DNA of 64,000 nucleotides from Adineta steineri (Eukaryota; Rotifera; Eurotatoria; Adinetida; Adinetidae). Positions within the stretch are counted from its first letter, which is position 1; the number at the start of each line of letters is the position of its first letter. Below the pieces are notes generated by a model. The model did no database searches. It saw only the letters and a program-made list of their open reading frames with translations, and was not told where the DNA came from. The stretch spans positions 209,847-273,846 of the forward strand of contig CAJNOI010000010.1 in assembly GCA_905250115.1 (NCBI GenBank), read 5' to 3'. Made by a program: the position numbers and the translations under genes. Below are positions 49,798 through 61,795 of the stretch, one piece after another.

Positions 49798-51576
49798 ATG
49801 AGTGAAGTAAAATATTGACTTAGAAATATATTTTCTTTGTTTTATATATAAATTATTTTTATTTTTAAAGACTACAATTATTACAACACATATTCGTTCA
49901 GATTCGGATGATTTCGATATTCGTCGAGAATTTTGTGGTTTTCAAGTACAATTTTTTTTTATCTTTTTTATATTCTTAATAAAATTTCGAATATTTTATA
50001 GGATAAACGTTTGAATGATTTAAGACAATTTAGTTCATGTATTATTGATTTACAAACACATGGTCCAAAAGATCCATTTGAAAAAGTTACTTGGGTGATT
50101 TCGTAAGTCATATCTGTTACAAACAATGAATATATATGAATTTGATTTTGTTATTCTAGACATTATGATGAAGCAGTACGTAATTTTGTTGTTAAACGTA
50201 TTCAAGCATGGGCACAAACTACACAAATAGCTGTTCAAATGCATATAGAAGATATTGCCTTTCATCAACGTTCGTGTTTTTCTTCATATGATTTTTTCGA
50301 ATATACATAAAAATAAATTTATTTAGAAATATCATCAGATTCATCATCGTGTTCAACTGATTGTAAAATACAACAACTTGGTAATTCAGTTAAATCATCA
50401 CCATCACCACCAAGAAATTCTGCTCGATTAATGTTTAATAAACATTCAAAAACACCATTACATGATAATTATTATAGTAATGTGCCAAATGCAGCTCTTG
50501 TTCCACAAACAAATGTACAATCACGATATCCACAACGTCGTCGTCGAAATTCATCATCAAGTAGTTCGGGTGTAATCCGTCGGCCAGGTTTGTCTATTTA
50601 TTTATAACTAAATTTATTACGAGTAATTTTTCTTTCTAGCATTATTTGGTAAACCAAGCGATTACTTTCTCTCACGAGGAGACGAATATCCACGACATCG
50701 ATATTCACCTTTGTCAACACCAATCAACAGTAAATATTTCACTATTTAATTACAATCATTTATTGATTAATTATTGTTTTTTTAAAGAAATCAAAACTGA
50801 TGAAACAGCAAAATTATTAGCTGAAAATGATACATCATTGGCTAAACTTCCTCATTCACAAACTGAAAATGATTACTCATGGGGTTAAATATTTTCGAAA
50901 TTAAATGATTTTGTTTTGCTAACATTATTTTATTTTAGATATAAGCCAAAGCCAAAACAAAGAGCATAGTTTAAATACTAATAGTAAGTGTTAGATTTAC
51001 TTTGTAAAAATACATATTTTCTTTATTTAGCTTCAAAATGTGATAAAACAGATTTTGAAGAACAAGCGAAATGGGCAGATCTTCTTTCGGATACAAGTGA
51101 TTGTGAAAGGTAAAATTTTATTTCTATAAATTGATATTTTCATCTTTTTTTTATAAATTAATAGTGAATCTCATCCATTAATGGCTGATATTATTCTTGT
51201 TTCTCAATTACGTGATTGTCTTATGAATTCAAATATTTCAAAAACAAACGATGTTGAATCCATTCAGTCATTAATTACAAAACCTTTATTTCTTACAAGT
51301 CATGAACAATTAAAAACATTAGAAAATCAACCTATTTGGTTTCATCGACTTATGCTTAATTCAAAAATAATCTTATCAAATGGTATACATCAATCAAAAC
51401 AACAAGCAGAAAAATTAGCATATACAAAAATGATTGAATTAATGACAAATAAACAAGGTGTTGTACCAAAAATAGTTGCTAATGGTCAATGTAAAGTTGT
51501 ACTTCGAAAATTTCTTCCATCTAAACATCTGAATGAAACAACAATTATTGATTCAACCATGAATAATGCTTTTTAA
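49798..51576 (+). CDS. Unrecognised protein with a dsRBD-like C-terminal segment
   Basis: Ten exons: 49798-49806, 49871-49945, 50002-50102, 50160-50269, 50327-50587, 50640-50729, 50788-50883, 50939-50983, 51031-51109, 51165-51576. They give 425 aa with all joins in phase. The first exon is only nine bases (Met-Ser-Glu). Residues 4-105 appear folded (IRREFCGFQDKRLNDLRQF, THGPKDPFEKVTWVIS, NFVVKRIQAWAQTTQ), perhaps a KH-like alpha/beta unit, but this is weak. The middle (about 105-290) is Ser/Pro/Arg-rich and disordered. The C-terminal part has WFHRLMLNSKIILSNGIHQS followed by KQQAEKLAYTKMIELM, resembling the last strands and helix of a double-stranded-RNA-binding domain. I do not recognise the gene; an RNA-binding role is only suggested. 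Confidence 0.65.
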
Positions 51577-51679
51577 TACAATTTTTCTTCATTCTATTTA
51601 ATTAATTTCTTTTTTTTTTGTTGAATATGAGTATAAAATGTATTCTTCTGTGTACTTCTTTATTTTTTAATTAATAAAA

Positions 51680-51878
51680 AAATGCATGTACTATGTTAAT
51701 CTATAAAATTATTTTTACATTTCGTTTAAAAAATGACTATCTTTTCTAGTCTATTGTTTGATACATCACGTAAACTAAACAAACATGTATAAAAAGAAAA
51801 TTACAGTCCCATAAGATTAACAGTTTGTCTTCTGAAAATTTCTATATAATGAAGTTCAAATATACATAATGATCTTTC
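51680..51878. repeat. Segmental duplication, copy 1 left part
   Basis: From ATGCATGTACTATGTTAATC through TACATTTCGTTTAAAAAATG, CACGTAAACTAAACAAACAT and CATAAGATTAACAGTTTG. It matches 55758-55978 in the same orientation at high identity, with a short extra piece in the second copy. Confidence 0.8.
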
Positions 51879-52633
51879 CAGGAGCGGCAGAGCGTCCTTA
51901 ATATAAGTGAGGGTCACAATATTTTTTTCTACTGTGAACTTTTATTAAAACATGAAGCAAAATATAAGTCTTCTTTTTATTAGACCTCAGTAAAAACTAC
52001 AACGGTCATCGTGAAAATAAAACAAATCAGAACGTACCAAAAAATAACTTTCTCTGTTCGTTCTTCGATGCGAAAGTTGAACAGAGACTTTTCTTTGTAT
52101 ATGTGTCAAAAGCAAAAATGGGTGAATGTTTGGACGTTTTTCAGCCATTAAATACACTGTGAAGAGGATTTAAATCATTTCGATCACTACTAAGCTACTT
52201 CTTTATTGCCGTAATAATATATATATGTATGTGCGCTTGAAAAAACCAAATGTTTTGGGAATAAAACATATACAGACGAAATGAGGAAAAATCAAACATG
52301 CGGACAAGAAAACGTGTCAGAGAAGAGGAAAAATACCTGAATACCATATAGACAAGGAAAATATCCAAGTAAAAGAAAAGAAGAGCATACATGATATATA
52401 TATAAGCTGTATGTGATATCTATGCGATAAAAGAATAGAAGAAAGAAAAACAGAAAAAATAGGTGAACCGCATTAAAAGGTAGATATGTCAGAATATATA
52501 TTTGGTTATGTTAGATGCCGAACATAACAAATTCTAATAATAAAAGATAATATTCAATCCGAAAATAAGTGAGACCGAGCCTCAAGGGCTAAAAACTAAG
52601 TGAGGCTTGAGCCTCCACGCTCCGCCGTCACTG
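51879..52633. mobile_element. hAT-like non-autonomous element
   Basis: A 755-bp stretch beginning CAGGAGCGGCAGAGCGT and ending ACGCTCCGCCGTCACTG. The two ends are inverted repeats with a few mismatches and have the CAG..CTG form common in hAT elements. It interrupts the duplicated block. Near the right end is the inverted pair GAGCCTCAAGGGC / GAGGCTTGAGCCTC. No transposase frame is evident and no clear target duplication remains. Confidence 0.55.
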
Positions 52634-52739
52634 AGCATGACTATGACCCCATGATTAGCTAATCTTTGATGATAAATACTTATAAAGTAAGCACAGAATA
52701 GATGGTGTGGATGTGGAGCTCATTAAGATATGGATACCG

Positions 52740-52765
52740 CCCACCCACACCCACACCCACACCCT
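52740..52765 (-). repeat. Interstitial telomere-like tract
   Basis: On the minus strand the tract reads GAGGGTGTGGGTGTGGGTG and continues GTGGGTGGG, so about three tandem TGTGGG units. TGTGGG is the telomeric repeat reported for the bdelloid Adineta vaga. Confidence 0.55.
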
Positions 52766-52999
52766 CAAGAGATAAAGTTCACAATGCCATTTCTGATGAT
52801 GTGTGCAGTTTGAACACGAATGCTCGAATCCCCCTCTTTTATTTCTGACTGAAATAACAATATTAGTTTAAAATGATCTTTGCAGCAGTTCTCTCTTTAT
52901 TTTCTTAATGGGATATAAATGATTCGGCTAATGGTAATATTGATCTTTTTGGAAACGTAAGAGAAAACAAAATATTGATTTGTTAAATTGCCAAATTTT

Positions 53000-53425
53000 T
53001 TTATAGGTATCATTACTGATAATATATGCTTTTCGCCGTCATTTGTCTTATAGTGCAGCATTAACGGATCATTATATACATCGATACACTCAGGTCACAT
53101 CTTTGCAGATGATCTGAATGTGCTGATAAGTGCTTCGATAATGAAATCTCTGCGCGCGATGGTTGAATATAAAGAAAAGGAGGAAAACAGAATATGTAAA
53201 AATATTGCAGAATATGCATTAAAATGAAAACAACCGATTAACATTGAAAAATCGGTTGTACAAATTTTCTACTCGCAGTTTGTACGCCCAGAGATGAAAA
53301 TCTACGTGGAGGGACAACAACTTGAGATCGTAGATAGTTTAAGTACTCGGGGTTTACTTAGACTAGCAAAATGTCGCTGAAACCGACAGTCGATCGATCC
53401 CTGTCGAAAGCTGAGAAAGCACTCG
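53000..53425 (+). pseudogene. Second decayed non-LTR reverse transcriptase fragment
   Basis: The frame from 53096 reads HIFADDLNVLISASIM, the catalytic region of a LINE-type reverse transcriptase. After an in-frame TGA (53225-53227) it continues KQPINIEKSVVQIFYS and then PEMKIYVEGQQLEIVDS, matching the segment before the FKYLG motif of the same family. A further stop follows near 53380. Upstream PQGS-type sequence is not recognisable. It is a different subfamily from the copy at 10431-11250. Confidence 0.78.
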
Positions 53426-53910
53426 GAAAACAGAAATGTTGTATATCGAATTGGACGAATAAATGATCTTTTTAAATTACATGTACATAAAAATGAATAT
53501 GGTTTATTTCAATTAGACTCTAATACCTGTTTTATCCATTTTTGTTTTAAAGATAGTAAGATTTTGTCTTTTTTTGTTTTAAAATTTTAATTATATTGTC
53601 ATAGTTGATGGATATTCACTTCCATGTGAAACTGAACAAAATCACAATGGATTAATAAATATTATCTTTTTGATGAATTTCATTCATTCGATAATTCAAT
53701 TTTATAGAGAAAATCAATGAGAATTTACAACAATGTCAAAAAGAGAATAATGAAATGAAAGAAATAGTTACAAGACTCGAAAAAGAAGTTCGTTATGCTT
53801 TTTTAATTCGCATAAATAAATGAATAAATTCTTTTAGATTCGTGAAAAAGAAAATAAAAATATTGATTTTCTTCCAACGGCTGATACTGATCAAGGAGGG
53901 GGTAAACACA
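53426..53910 (+). pseudogene. Exon-like pieces of an unassigned coiled-coil protein
   Basis: Exon-like frames flanked by GT and AG can be read: INDLFKLHVHKNEYGLFQLD up to about 53550, VDGYSLPCETEQNHNGL near 53605-53660, ENLQQCQKENNEMKEIVTRL near 53706-53789, and IREKENKNIDFLPTADT near 53837-53900. The third is strongly coiled-coil. No start, stop or recognised domain ties them together. It may be the remains of a gene truncated by the adjacent retroelement. Confidence 0.35.
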
Positions 53911-55757
53911 TTCGATTCTATATTTATTTAATTCATTTTATGTGAGTTAGGGATACTTGGTAGTGTAAGAAAACTTTGATCAATTGGGCCCCAAATAAGA
54001 GGTTGGCAAATGGTAAAAGACACTTTTTATTTGTATTCTTGCTGCGTTCATCCGTTACTAAGCCATTTTCAGACACTGTATCCCATCCAACTGCATGGGT
54101 CTATTTGAAAATGCTATATTTTTTCAGTTTTCATATGTTTTCACAAATATAACAAGCGTGATTCATACTTAAATAGCTTCGACCACCTGTTAACAAAGCA
54201 TGAAAATGAATATTTAACACACTCGTGGCGATTCGATTCTCTTGGAGAATTACTTTAATAAATGCACTTTCATATGCATACAGTTTATGATAACTGTACT
54301 ATTAGTTAGCCTTTTCAGTATGTGCTACCAATTGTTTTCCTTATTCCTATTTATATCATTACATAGGCAGTCCTTTTTCATGTCGGACTAAATAATTACT
54401 CAACTTTGTTTTCCTCTTGTACGTATTACTCAGATGAAAGAAAACAGTTTATGTATAAAATTATTAACATATAGTAATCGGTCAGACTGAAATTCAAAAA
54501 TCCAGCCTGATCTGGTTCTTTCATAAGTACTTGCCTGGCTGGCTGCTCCTATGTTCATGTGGTAATGGATGATGACTTATTATAAAATAAGTGAGTGAAT
54601 GATAATGATCAATATGTTTAAAACAACGAAAAATTCTTTGAACAAATGATGAAATATATGAATGATGAGCATGAGCATATTCAAATCCTCCATCATTAAT
54701 TTAAAAAAAACTCCTAATCGAACTGCTTGAGCTAATGAATGAAGATTAAGCTAATGTTGAAAATTATATTTAATTTCTAATGAACCAAACATTGATGTGT
54801 GACATGTTGATTCTGATGAAATAAGTATTTGATATTGCTAGAAATAATTCTTCTCTTTTTTTTATTCTTAATCAATATTATTAATCAATATTCTTAATCA
54901 ATGATATCCTCTTCGCGCTTGTTCATCCTATAAATATCTAAAAATAATTTTATTTAATATAATTATTTATCTCATTAATATATTAGCTATTGCTTGTGAA
55001 GTAATATCTGTGGCAGTGTTATGATTAGCACATTTGAGTAGCGAACTTGATCTGATCGTATAAGTTAGATGAATCCAAAAATCGACAATTTTATTATTAG
55101 AATAAAATACTTCAGCTGTGAAGACATTTGGATAAAAGATAAGTTAATAACCTGCTAATATTGTTGTGTAATTCTTATTGTAAGTATGACTTTTATTAGA
55201 GATATAATACAATCTAATTCAACATAAAAGCAATCCTATATTTTACATAAACAACTTTGACAAATAATCTAAGAGTAAATAAATAGGTACAAATATCAAT
55301 AACAATAAAATTGTTTTATCATATATGTTTCAAGTTGAGAAAAAAGATCCTATTTTCGTTGTATGATAATCTACAGGAAAATGTTTAATCTGAAATTTTT
55401 TTTTCAATACAAAATTTAACAGTCATTATCAATTATATTTCTTAATTTTGGTTTCATTTTTTTCATTCTTTAAATATTTAACATAAAATATTTATTTAAT
55501 TGAAAATGTCAAAATGACATATACTGATTATTTAGTGTTTTCATTGTCTATTTTCAAAATTGTGTAAAATATAATATTTAAGACATGTTTGTTGAATTTA
55601 TTTATCTTTTCATAAATGATTAACTGTTCTGTATTTTTACTTTTAATAAAAACAAATCTATGACCCGAAATTTCTTTCTTGTACTCAAAATTTTGTGAAA
55701 TAATGTGACAGTTCTTCAATAGACCATTAAAGAAAAAATATAACAGAAAAATTGAAA
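53911..55757. other. Intergenic, possibly holding very old gene remains
   Basis: AT-rich. A minus-strand stretch near 54690-54560 reads SLAQAVRLGVFFKL in one frame and may be degenerate coding sequence, but frames are broken and no family is recognised. Confidence 0.35.
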
Positions 55758-57215
55758 AAAAATGCATGTACTATGTTCATCTATAAAATTATTTTTACAT
55801 TTCGTTTAAAAAATGACTATCGTTTCCTAGTCTATTATTTGACACATCACGTAAACTAAACAAACATGTATGAAAAGAAAATTACAATCCCATAAGATTA
55901 ACAGTTTGATGGATGTTCATTTGAGAGTTAGTCTTCTGCAAAGTTCTATATGATGAAGTCCAAATATACTTAATGATTTTTCTAATTAACAAATATATTG
56001 TTATAGTTTCCAGTTATTTTGATACATTGAAAAGCATTGAATCGTTTTTCCTTTTAAGGAAAAGATCAAAGGAATAATTCTAAAAATAAGAATTACAAAG
56101 CAGGGTTTGAAATATAAACAAGCGTGTAGACATATTTTTATGTATTAAGAATTATAAAAAGTACTGACAAGAATATCAAACTTCGGCTTAGATTCAAATT
56201 TACTTTATAATCCGTATTAAGAATCGCATGTCTATACATACATAATACATTACTGAATATTGAATAGAACGACAGTGAATGCAGAGAGATGAACAAATGT
56301 ATCTATTATTAATAAAAGAGGGAGTTTTTATGGAGATTAGAACTTCACATCAAGCGTGAGCAGAATATCTTTCTCGTTTGAATACAATGGTAAGTATTAG
56401 CTGAAGTTTAGAAGTAAGACTTTAAATCTTGACTGATCATGATAGATGTGTATTCGAAATTAAAACTTATTATGAATTCATTCACAAAATTTCATAAATT
56501 TTTAAGCGAACTAAAATAAGTACGAACCATTGTGACTCAGTTGTCCGTAGAAAACTCCAGAGACTATCAGCTTTATATATAGTATTAATTCAAATGCACC
56601 TGATAAAAACATCTTTTTATCTCGAACAGTAAAGATTTCATGTCTAACATAACCTTTCTTGTTCTAACAACTCATCGTGATCAATATTCTATTTTTTCAT
56701 ATTATATCTTTTACATATAGATACTTAAGGGCAAAAAGAACAGCACATCTTACTCTATTTACATTTATAAGTATAATATTTCTTAATCATGAATAATATG
56801 TACTTTTGTTGAAAATCCCTATTAAACAACAAATGAATTTTTTAAGTATTTTGTGCGCATGACTAAGTAACGGAAGATATACAAATGATTTTAAATAGAA
56901 CTGTTAAATAAAAATAATGGAGTATTAATCATCGTTGCACAACTATTCGTTGTTAGTTTTTCTAATAAACTGAATTGATAAAGTCATACTAAATATTATT
57001 ATTAATATACAGTGTAATACATTATGTACTAATATATCATATGAAGTGAGTAAATTAAATTCTTGTTTAAAAAACAGAGTATTGCATGAAAATCATGAAG
57101 TGCTAGTGAAAGATCAATTGTTACCGATAAAAAACTAATCATAAGCATGAGTATAACTTCATGATTAGCTAATATTTGATAATATATTTATATAGTGAAC
57201 ATAGAATAGATGGAA
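55758..57215. repeat. Segmental duplication, copy 2
   Basis: The left part, 55758-55978, matches 51680-51878. The right part, about 57145-57215 (AAGCATGAGTATAAC..TTCATGATTAGCTAAT), matches 52634-52715. Between them this copy has about 1.17 kb of unrelated AT-rich sequence where copy 1 has the hAT-like element. No gene is seen in it. Confidence 0.65.
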
Positions 57216-59912
57216 TTTGAAATTTTTAGTAGATTTTTTCTGTATAATTTGGTCTATATTTAATTCTATTGCTCGAGTACACAAAATAACAACTGAATTT
57301 AATATACAAAACACATTATGTATTATCTGTAAAGCCAAGAACACATTAGAAGACTCCGGATCTTCTATTAGGTCCATAAAAAAGAATATTTTCTTACTTC
57401 TCTCAGCTATATAGTTATTAAATGTAAAAAGTCACACAAAATACGATTAATTGACACTTAAATATGGGAGTATTTTTCACAGGATAAAACAAATTATTCA
57501 TAAAATAATATTGTTTCATACAGTCAAAATGAGAAAAAAAGTTAATTAGTTATCAAATAAGTTTAATATACTTGAGCAGGTATGTTTTTCCAACATAAAT
57601 CTCTACTTTAGAAAAATATACTAATATCCATTGTGTTCATAAATATTTCCACCACGTTCAGATAATGTGAATCGAAGTATAACAAGTCAGATATACTGAT
57701 ACTAATAAACTATTTATTAAACTTAATTGACGCTCTTCACACATGAAACAATGGATATTTCTATTACACATTTTATAAGTTGGAATATTTCAAGATATAT
57801 CTTAATATTTAGAGGAAATACTTCAGTAATCACATACAGAAGAGAAAAAATATAGGGTAAAAACAAGAGATAACAATAGAGAGAAATAACTACACGTGGT
57901 AATATATGTATATGTGGGTAAGAAAGAAAAAGAATGAATATCTATTTATAATATGTAAGGTACGTCCTTTGTATGATATATGATGTTACGATCCATATAC
58001 AGTGATAATAGTAGCTGTTAATCAAAGTTAATTGTATTTAAGGCTTTTCACTCATAAATCAAATTGATTGATTGATAGTTAGAGAGAAATCAATATTGAA
58101 TATCAAAAGAACAGAAATACAAGAAAACAGCGAGTACTAACAGAATAGAAAAATCAACCATTAAAAGTAGGTTTTCTAATGTATCGCTGACTTTAGTCTA
58201 CAAATTTTCTGAAGAAAATATAAACAAAAAAAAACTTTCTATTATAATAGAAAACTCAATAAAGACATTTGAATAACGGTGAGAATAGTGCTGTACTTTT
58301 AAAATAGAAATTAACTTCAAATATATTAATTAAAAAAATTTAACGTTATGTATATTCAATAATACTATACTGATAAACGGAAGTAGTGTTCCTCTCTAAA
58401 TGAGATATTTTTTATGTTAGCATTGAAGAAAAACAGTAGGAGATATCATTAAATTATATATTTCAGACATGAATCTTAGATTATCTATGAATGAGACAAA
58501 ATATTCAATTTATTCTCTTACAAAAGTACTCAAAAAATCCTGCAAATGATTTAAACATTGTATATTTTTGTCAAACACTAATAGATAACTAATTCTAATC
58601 TCAAGTACAAAAAAAGTTCATTCATTGAAAAAGAACAGATAATTTTTAACCTAGAAATTCAGATTATAAGTACCAGAACGTATCATCTAACGTTCATTGG
58701 TATAATTAATTCTAGTCAAAACCATGCATAGAATGATATCTTTAATTAAATATATTAAATCTTTTGGTAATACAAACTCTGACATTATTTATATCCTCTA
58801 GTTACAAATCATATATTTTTAAATTTTACCCCGCCGGAAGTCATCAAGCAAAAAAACTGTCATTATAATAGACATAATCCAATTAAAGTGACTCTATGAT
58901 CTTGACATAAGGTATCTATCTATAGAAATGTCCTCGTTAATAACCGTTTCATCGATAATTCATTTTATATCTTTTTTCCCTTGAAAATTTATATTTATTA
59001 TAAGAAAAATACGTATGTCTTCGAGTATGACAGATATCTTTATCTTTTTAAGCAGCTGTCACAACTCATCTATACTATTTATTGTAAATCTTGTTATTTA
59101 TAAATTAAGATCGATAGAGATTCTATTCAAGATAAAAATTTCAATTAATTAAATTTTAATAGAATAGAGTGTTCATAATAAAATATCTTATGTAAAATTC
59201 ATAGAATATTTATTTTTTTAATGATACTAATGAAAAATAGTATCACATGACATTTGATATACAAAAAAATATACTTTTGGTTTAACCTTTAACGAAAACC
59301 TTTAGAAAATAAAAATATAATAACAAACGAATGTGATTATTGTCATGTGATAAAACTTATAAAACAAAAAGAGATAAATAATATATCACATATTGATAGT
59401 TAATAATTAGTCATTATAAATATCCTGTTTTATAAGTCATGCTAGAAACACATTATCCAGTATATAGTCAATAACAGTGTCATACGCATATTTATTATGC
59501 TTCTGAAATATTCTCTCAGCACTTTCGTTAAATATTTATTAAATTTCTAAAAGAAAAGATTATTAAACATCCTCGATCTTTTATCAAAAAAAAAGTCATC
59601 TGACATTTCTTTCTTATCAAAAGCTCTTAAAGAAAAAAGTCTTCACTATAATCATCAGATATATTATTCAATTGTCCAATGATTCATTGTATTTATCTTG
59701 TTTTTAGATGATACTAAAATTATATTTTTTATTAAACTGCGCATATTTTATTAGATCTTCATCTGCACTAAATTTATTTTAACATCATTCATTATAACAT
59801 TAAAAGAATAAAAAAAAGAAACACCGATCCATAACCTTTGAAAAAGTATATAAGCAAATATATACAAAACATCAGAAAGTACAATAAGATGATTGTTGGT
59901 AAATATTAAAAA
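57216..59912. other. Intergenic, AT-rich desert
   Basis: About 2.7 kb without any coding, RNA or repeat structure that I can support. Confidence 0.5.
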
Positions 59913-60811
59913 TTACATCTGATTTTTTTTCATTAAATAAAGTCGAATTGGACTTGAAACAATCATTTTAATTGAATCAAAATCTACTGTTTCATCATTT
60001 GAATTTCTAAGTTTTGTTTTAACATAACATTGAATTAATTTATAACGTAATGTAGATAAGATATTTTGATATGCTTGTTCACCATTTTGTTTTCTATATG
60101 TTTGACAAGCAGATAATGATTCAATAAAACCAAGAAAATGTCCAAGTGTTATTTCTGTTCGCTGCTCAATTGTAAATTGACGTAATGTTGTTTTATATGG
60201 TAAAAGTGGTACAAGTGATTCATAATAATCATCAGCTAACCATCGTTTTATATTCCAATAAGAAAATAATAAAACATGACTAAATTCATGATAAATAGCA
60301 TCAGCTATAGGATTGTCTAAAGTACCTAATGCATATGTCCATACTGCAAGTACACCTGTATGTGGCTTAAGTACACGTTTAGCTTCATCAAGAAATATTT
60401 CTATATCAAGCCAATGTAATGTTGTAGCAGCTGTAATTAAATCAACTGAATTTGATTCAAGAAATGATAAATCTTCAGCTGTATGATGTTTATATTCAAT
60501 ATTGTCTTTTTCTATTGCATGAAATATTTGATTTGGACTAACATCAATACCAATAACATGTTCACAAAATCTATTAGAAAAATAAAACTATGATTTTTAT
60601 TTTCTTGAAATTATTATACTTACAAACCAAGATCTGCAGTTGCCTGACCACTTCCACAGCCAACATCGAGTGCTAGTGGAATTTTTTCATTTACAATTTT
60701 TCCAGTATAATAATAATCAACAATATGTTCATATACTTTTTTTGGATAGTTAGGTCTATGAAGACGATATTTTGCAGTAAGTACTTCATCATCAAATAGA
60801 TCATGGCTCAT
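59913..60811 (-). CDS. Class I SAM-dependent methyltransferase
   Basis: Two exons, 60624-60811 and 59913-60570, giving 281 aa. The start ATG at 60811 (MSHDLFDDEVLTAKYRLHRP) fits the family; an ATG further upstream would add only a lysine run. Motif I, LALDVGCGSGQATADLG (residues 47-62), binds S-adenosylmethionine. The following strands are visible as HVIGIDVS, YKHHTAEDLSF, DLITAATTLHWLD and EAKRVLKPHTGVLAVWTY, the usual Methyltransf_11 pattern. The YRLHRPNYPKKVYEHI opening matches the group of small-molecule methyltransferases related to trans-aconitate and Dictyostelium-type enzymes. The substrate cannot be told. The intron is 53 bp with a GTAAGT donor. Confidence 0.85.
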
Positions 60812-61795
60812 TGTGGATTTTTTTTTCTTCTTTTTCTTATACTTGTACGACAACGGCAACGATGATGATGTTATTTTTTTTTTCGTTGATGGTTATTTTG
60901 TTTTTTTTCCTTTTCTCCTCTCTTTTTTTTTCTTCTTTTTTTTTCTTGCCTTCTCTTATCACCTTCGACCTAGTGATGGAAACAAATATGTCGATTATAT
61001 ATCCATTCTTCATATGAGACAGACTGCTAGACAGTCAGATAAGTATGAGAAAAAAAAACCTACACATCAAGACTCTTTTTTTTCAGTATCAAATAAATAC
61101 TCGAAAAAAACGTGCTGTCAAATGCATCTATAGTTGTATTTTTCTTTGTTTCTTTAAAGAATATATGTTACTATGAAGATTAATATTATACTCGCATGAG
61201 AAATACCATATGTATTGTTTTAAGCCGTGAGTTTTTATTTATTTTTAGAAATAATAATATATAATGAAGAAAATTATTTAATAAAAAAGTTTTATCATAA
61301 TCAAATAACAAATTTGATATTTTCAATCGACGGTTTGAACAATTTAAATATTTGAAAAGAAAGAATATGAAATTTAACATGTATTAAAATGACTATCTAT
61401 TTACATATGTAACAGAAAAAAAAGGTCGTTTATTCATTACATTAAACAGAACTAATGATACTAGATTATTTTTATCTTATAAATACAAGCGATAAGTAAC
61501 AATAACATTAGTGACATAAAAATAATATTTTTATATCTAATGACATACTGATATATTATGCACTAAATATAGACTACAAAGAAAATACATCTCTGTTCAA
61601 TAAAAATTAACACGTTCATATTTAATTGTAAGAAAAATTATTTTTATCATTTACAAACGGATATTCAAATACTCATTAAAGTATTTTTGAAATAAATAGA
61701 AATTTTTATTTAAAAGAAAGAAAGAAAAAAGAATATTGAATATGCTATTTTTGTATTAATTATAGTTTATTTTATGTTTATAATAATTGATAAAT
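60812..61795. other. Intergenic, low complexity
   Basis: Pyrimidine-rich tracts at 60812-60960 give chance frames full of Phe and Ser. The rest is AT-rich. No gene seen. Confidence 0.5.

Larger units (their letters stand above)
51577..52999. other. Gene-poor region with a duplicated block and transposon relic
   Basis: It holds the first copy of a segmental duplication (51680-51878 and 52634-52715), a hAT-like relic between its halves, and a C-rich telomere-like tract at 52740-52765. No gene seen. Confidence 0.5.

Noticed and set aside
60811-61133. Phe-rich forward frames beside the methyltransferase
   Set aside because: They are translations of pyrimidine tracts; low complexity without domain.
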